NCBI GenBank assembly: GCA_040954595.2
Contig: CM082597.2
Location: 6,386,001 to 6,450,000 of the forward strand
Direction of reading: 5' to 3'
Origin: Balanoglossus misakiensis
Taxonomy: Eukaryota; Hemichordata
DNA: 64,000 nucleotides
Shown here piece after piece: positions 60,024 through 64,000 of the stretch; positions within the stretch are counted from its first letter, which is position 1, and every line of letters starts with the position of its first letter. Under the pieces are notes generated by a model. That model did not search any database. It had not been told where the DNA came from and was given only the letters and a program-made list of their open reading frames with translations. The translations under genes and the position numbers were made by a program.

Positions 60024-63000
60024 GTAAGAAATGGTTTTGGATGCTTTGATGTTGTGCGGGGGATGAATGGTCATAGTGTCCGTCACTGTAATTGGGTCAG
60101 ATTTGTCCAGAATGTCAGCAAAGCTGAAGATGCCAATATAGTAGCAACAAAGATTAGAGGTAAGAACCCAGCCACCTATTGCAGTAGTGTTTAATTGTCT
60201 CAATGGAATATACCTGGTAATGAAACAAAGACTGATCACTGTGTTTTTTTAAATTGAAACAAAATGGCGAATATAGCAACAAAAGTGGGCTATTAGTTAA
60301 AGGCCGGTGATCGTCTTTTGCGCATGTGCCAAACCAGAAACTCCTGTTACAAAATATGCATACAGTAAATGCCATAACTTAGACAGTGTGCTGTCCTAAC
60401 AAGATGAAGATGACGGGACCATATAGTCTGTGTCGGAGATCAAGAAAAGACAGCATATTGGGTAAAAAGAAAGGAGGACAAAACTTAAGTCTACTTATTC
60501 AATGTGAATAAAGTATGGAAGGAAAAGAAGGTTGTCCATGCATCGAACGCAAAATTTGCAGATTATTTGAATTGGACGTAATGTTTATACGCACAAAATT
60601 ATGCACATATGCATAAGATATGATCATAGGCCTTCAATCATCTGCCACTGTTGAAGATATGCAGGATTCACAGAGGCTTTATTTTGAGAGAAACTGGACT
60701 GGCTTTTTTGTACATTGATTGAATGGTAATTCATGACCTTATAACTGTGATTAGGAAAATTCATGGAGGAAAGGTCAGAAAATCATCATTGTCTAATTGC
60801 CATGGTGATAACTTCCTCTTGCATTGCAGGCCAGCCAATATACCAAGTCATCAAAATGATCCCTGCAGGAACAGAATTACTGGTGTATTTTTCAACAACT
60901 GATCACAGCGTCAACTCTATATTAGACAATACAAAACTATTGCCACCAACACTCCTACCTCTAAATCTGTCGCTATGGCAACAAACCAAGCCAATATCAT
61001 TGGCTACAGGTGAGTGAATGAAAATGATATTTTTTTTAATAAGATGGATATCTTCTTTCATGTATCTCATAATGTCTGTAAAATTGTCATAGATTTTTTT
61101 TTATTATTCAAATGTTTCAGTGATTCACCCCTGTTGACATGTTGGCACCTTCTACTATTTGTCAGGGGGGACCAGCACCCCTTCTGATGATGTCACTAAC
61201 CCATTGGAGATATCACAGTCCCCCTTGCCAGAGTGGATAACCCCCTCCCAAAATATTCTGGCAAAGGAGGATATATTCTCCCTGTTGATGCCATCCTGGA
61301 TGGAACACTATTGTCAAGTAAAACAATTTGCTATTGGATAAGCAAATACATATTGGCCAATTGATTACAGGATTATCCAATTAGAAACTGTGTTATCTGA
61401 TGACTTGCTCTGAGTCGTCAAGTAAAACAATTTGGTATTGGATAAGCAAATACATATTGGCCAATTGATTACAGGATTATCCAATTAGAAACTGTGTTAT
61501 CTGATGACTTGCTCTGAGTCGACCGGTTCCATATTTCAGATTACAAGCCCAACATTTCATCCCCAACCACCACAATGGAGAATACATTCAACTTGATCAC
61601 ACCACCACCAGAGGAGGACAGAAAAGGTCATTCAACGTTACTTGACAATCATGCAAGATACACTCAGGTAAATAGATTTCTCACACAATATTTATATATT
61701 AGCCAAATTCCATTTATTCAAGTATTCCCTGATACTGTAAATTCACCAGTGTGCCCTCCAACAAACATATTTTTTAAAAGCTTTGGATGAATTTGAGGTT
61801 TTCGAAAAAAAATTCAGAGTCAGCCTGATACCTTTGCATGTAGTGTGGATAATGTTTTTGAGTCACCAGTGAGTTTGTTAATGAGTCGGTGGCGTGTCAA
61901 ATGGGCTTAGAAGACACACTGTTTCTCACACAGTATTTGTATATTAGCAATACTCCATTTATTCAGGCATATTCCCTTACCAGGTTCACACTGGGTAAAT
62001 TAGAAACGTTTTAGAAACACTGTTTGCCTTTTGTAAACACAGAGGATTACTCCTTTAGTTTGACTTGCCTTGTGTCTCACACACACAACGTTTCAAAAAT
62101 GTTTCAGTGGTCCCTGTATGAACGCCATACCTGATACTGTAACTGTGTTGAGAGCCAAATTGTCTGAAATTTGAAATTCAAAATGGCCGCCAACCTATGT
62201 GTTTATATATTTATACAAACAAGATGACCTGTTTTCTTTATTTTCAAAAAGAATCCTTATACACTTTGTATTTAAAATTTTCTTAGCAGAAAAAAATTCT
62301 GAGGACTATCATGTTTTTTTTTTTAAATCAGTCCACAAGGTTACATTCTATATGATGTGACTTGATTTGAAGATTAAAAAAGTTTTGATCATGTCTTGCA
62401 GCAGCTGCTATTTTTTTCTTCTAAACTTATTGTCAATTAGATACAAGATGGTACCAGTGATGGACGTCGTTACACTAGTATTAGTACCGGTAGAGCGAGT
62501 GGTAACCGTGGTTACATAGGCAGTGTGAGGAGAAACAAGGAGAGAGCAATGCTTCCATGTGAAGTCTGCAGCAAAGTGTTTGATCGACCATCTTTGTTGA
62601 AACGGCATATGAGAACTCATACAGGTATACCCTAGGTTATTAAAGCTCCATTAGCTATAACTTTTGGCTATGTTTTCAGCATGTGTCTACTGCAGTGTCT
62701 TGTTCAAATCTCTGAAGTAAGATGAAAGTCCCAGCATTTAACTTATCAACCCAACATATATTTGTATTATGATCATTGTGATTGTGCCAACCAATTCAAG
62801 TCCGGACTAGAATTCATTTGTCAATAATAATGATGGTTGTTACACACATACAATCTTTGTTGACAAGTGGAGAAATGGGTATATGTTTGGCTTAGAGCAA
62901 GAAATTGCTCTTAATACATAAAACAAAACAAAACTGGAAATAAAGGTAAGAGTTTAATACAGCTAATATCCCTTTAAAAGCCCCAGTTATTGTAACTTTT

Positions 63001-63635
63001 AGATTCTTTTGTCAGTATTTTTTCTATAATAAATGCTATCATCAATGTTTCTTGTTCTACACTAGATAGCTTTATGAAATGTTCAGTCTTTAACTTCTCT
63101 GCTTGTTGACAAGTCATGTGCATGTGTACAGATCATTGTTATTGTTGACAAACACATTCAATTCTGGACTTGTGAAAAAATTCGCCAAAATTTATAATTG
63201 GTCTTTACATTTAAGCAAGATTTTTACTCTCATATCCTACAAACTGGATAGAAGTTGTGTGTGGTCGAACATTGATTCACTATATATCCACATGTAGAAT
63301 AACATATTATAAACAGTGTCTTGTATCAAACATAATTAATGGAAAAAGGGCAGTGAGAGAGAGAACTTTGTCCCTTTAATTTAAAGTTATAAAAGTTGTT
63401 ACTCTGTAATCAAGCTGAGATATTTTGTCTATCTCATAAATTGTATGTTGTATTATCCATGACAGGTGAAAGACCTCACAGATGCAATATCTGTTGTAAA
63501 GCCTTCAGCACATCCAGTTCATTGAACACTCATCAAAGAATTCATTCAGGGGAGAAACCACATGTGTGCAACGTCTGTGGGAAACGATTTACAGCAAGTT
63601 CCAATCTCTACTATCATAAAATGACACATCAAAAG
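60024..63635 (+). CDS. PRDM-family PR-domain zinc-finger protein (PRDM14-like?), 3' portion
   Basis: Six plus-strand exons: 60024-60159, 60830-61009, 61166-61317, 61548-61667, 62441-62624 and 63466-63635, continuing past the right edge. Exons 1-2 give the C-terminal half of a PR (SET-like) domain: HCNWVRFVQ, then [21 protein letters not shown] linker rich in Pro/Ser/Thr follows. Exon 5 has zinc finger 1 ([17 protein letters not shown]) and exon 6 has fingers 2 and 3 ([34 protein letters not shown]) with HTGE and HSGE linkers. PRDM proteins are nuclear transcription regulators that bind DNA by the fingers. The finger sequences recall PRDM14 from memory, but I would not fix orthology. The acceptor of exon 4 is ambiguous: 61548 keeps the frame, 61540 does not. 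The N-terminal PR half and start were not found. Confidence 0.85.
60297..60660. repeat. Dispersed repeat, family E
   Basis: Aligns with 10797-11110 (TTGCGCATGTGCCAAACCAG region, CTTAAGTCTACTTATTCA). It lies in the first visible intron of the PRDM gene. Confidence 0.7.
61313..61520. repeat. 104-bp tandem duplication across a donor site
   Basis: GTCAAGTAAAACAATTTG... repeats at 61313 and 61417, nearly identical to GCTCTGAGTCG. It copies the donor GTAAAA of PRDM exon 3, so the intron holds a second, decoy donor. Reading through to it meets a stop. Confidence 0.9.
62641..62977. repeat. Family C MITE, full copy
   Basis: TTAAAGCTCCATTAGCTATA to its inverse ending ATATCCCTTTAAAAG, with AAGTCCGGACTAGAATTCAT at the centre. 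Intronic in the PRDM gene. Confidence 0.8.
62985..63381. repeat. Chimera of half family C and half family A
   Basis: The left half matches family C up to TTCAATTCTGGACTTG (about 63170). The right half switches at once to family A (AATTCGCCAAAATTTATAAT) and ends TTTGTCCCTTTAA. Confidence 0.75.
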
Positions 63636-63865
63636 GTAAGTCTGCAATTTACCCATGGGACACCCCTTGTCTCTGGTGTGTAGAGGTCCAATCTATTATT
63701 CGTTTGACTAAACCATTCTGGGAAACGATTTACAGCAAGTTCCAATCTCTACTACCATAAAATGACACATCAAAAGGTAAGTCTGCAGTAATAACCCTTG
63801 GGACACCCCTTGTCTCTGGTGTGTAGAGGTCCAATCTATTATTCACTTGACCAAACCATTCTGTT
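63578..63865. repeat. 141-bp duplication of a half zinc-finger exon and its donor
   Basis: 63578-63718 repeats from 63719. The second copy holds GGGAAACGATTTACAGCAAG, TCTACTACCATAAAATGACA and the AAAAGGTAAG donor, with TAT changed to TAC (silent). It lacks the first Cys pair and any acceptor, so it should not be used as an exon. Confidence 0.9.
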
Positions 63866-64000
63866 GAAAGGGTTTGGGGAACATGGGCTGACATATGTTT
63901 TTTTTTATATTTTGTCTTTGGTAATTGTGTGAAATGAACCCAAAATTACAAGCTTCATGTAAATTCTTGGTCTTTTAACACCAGAAAGCATGTACCAGGA

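Noticed and set aside
1-64000. tRNA, rRNA or other RNA genes
   Set aside because: No cloverleaf box A/box B pair or rRNA core was seen by eye; a covariance-model scan would be needed to exclude small ones.

Overview
The window looks like intron-rich nuclear DNA from an invertebrate deuterostome (hemichordate, echinoderm or cephalochordate; I cannot decide between them). Genes are made of short exons with GT-AG introns, mostly in phase 1. The domains (F-type lectin, C-type lectin, PAN, HYR, GAIN/GPS, mucin-type WxxW, PR-domain zinc fingers) are typical animal extracellular and developmental modules. Most of the remaining DNA is short inverted-repeat elements, microsatellites and broken transposons.

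Four host genes were assembled by hand from splice sites and reading phase. (1) Minus strand, 9000 to 1658: a secreted protein of about 461 residues with signal peptide, coiled coil, EGF-like module, F-type lectin domain and C-type lectin domain. (2) Minus strand, 24114 to 13098: a secreted protein of 611 residues with signal peptide, PAN domain, HYR modules and a GAIN/GPS region of polycystin-1 type. It stops eight residues after the predicted GPS cleavage site, so it has no membrane segment. (3) Minus strand, 42148 to 39061: a small secreted protein of 204 residues with two WxxW domains and a 17-nt microexon. (4) Plus strand, 60024 onward: the 3' half of a PR-domain zinc-finger (PRDM) gene that runs off the right edge. 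In all four, exon lengths and phases close exactly, apart from one ambiguous acceptor in the PRDM gene.

Between and inside the genes lie a Mutator-like transposase relic in intron 1 of the lectin gene, a Penelope-like GIY-YIG relic interrupted by a LINE tail, relics resembling KDZ-type transposon proteins, and a tandem array of 3-kb units with two full copies and one damaged copy (24787-31516). There is also a 14-copy 91-bp minisatellite, a 1.3-kb foldback element, and several families of palindromic MITEs, many ending in TTAA. Two near-perfect hairpins of about 94 bp have 9-bp target duplications.

The three minus-strand genes all encode secreted proteins, two of them with carbohydrate- or matrix-type binding domains, and would fit mucosal, egg-coat or innate-recognition roles. 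That is inference; nothing shows that they act together. The most unusual object is the soluble GPS-terminated protein. If cleaved, it would release a free octapeptide equivalent to the tethered agonist of adhesion GPCRs and polycystins.
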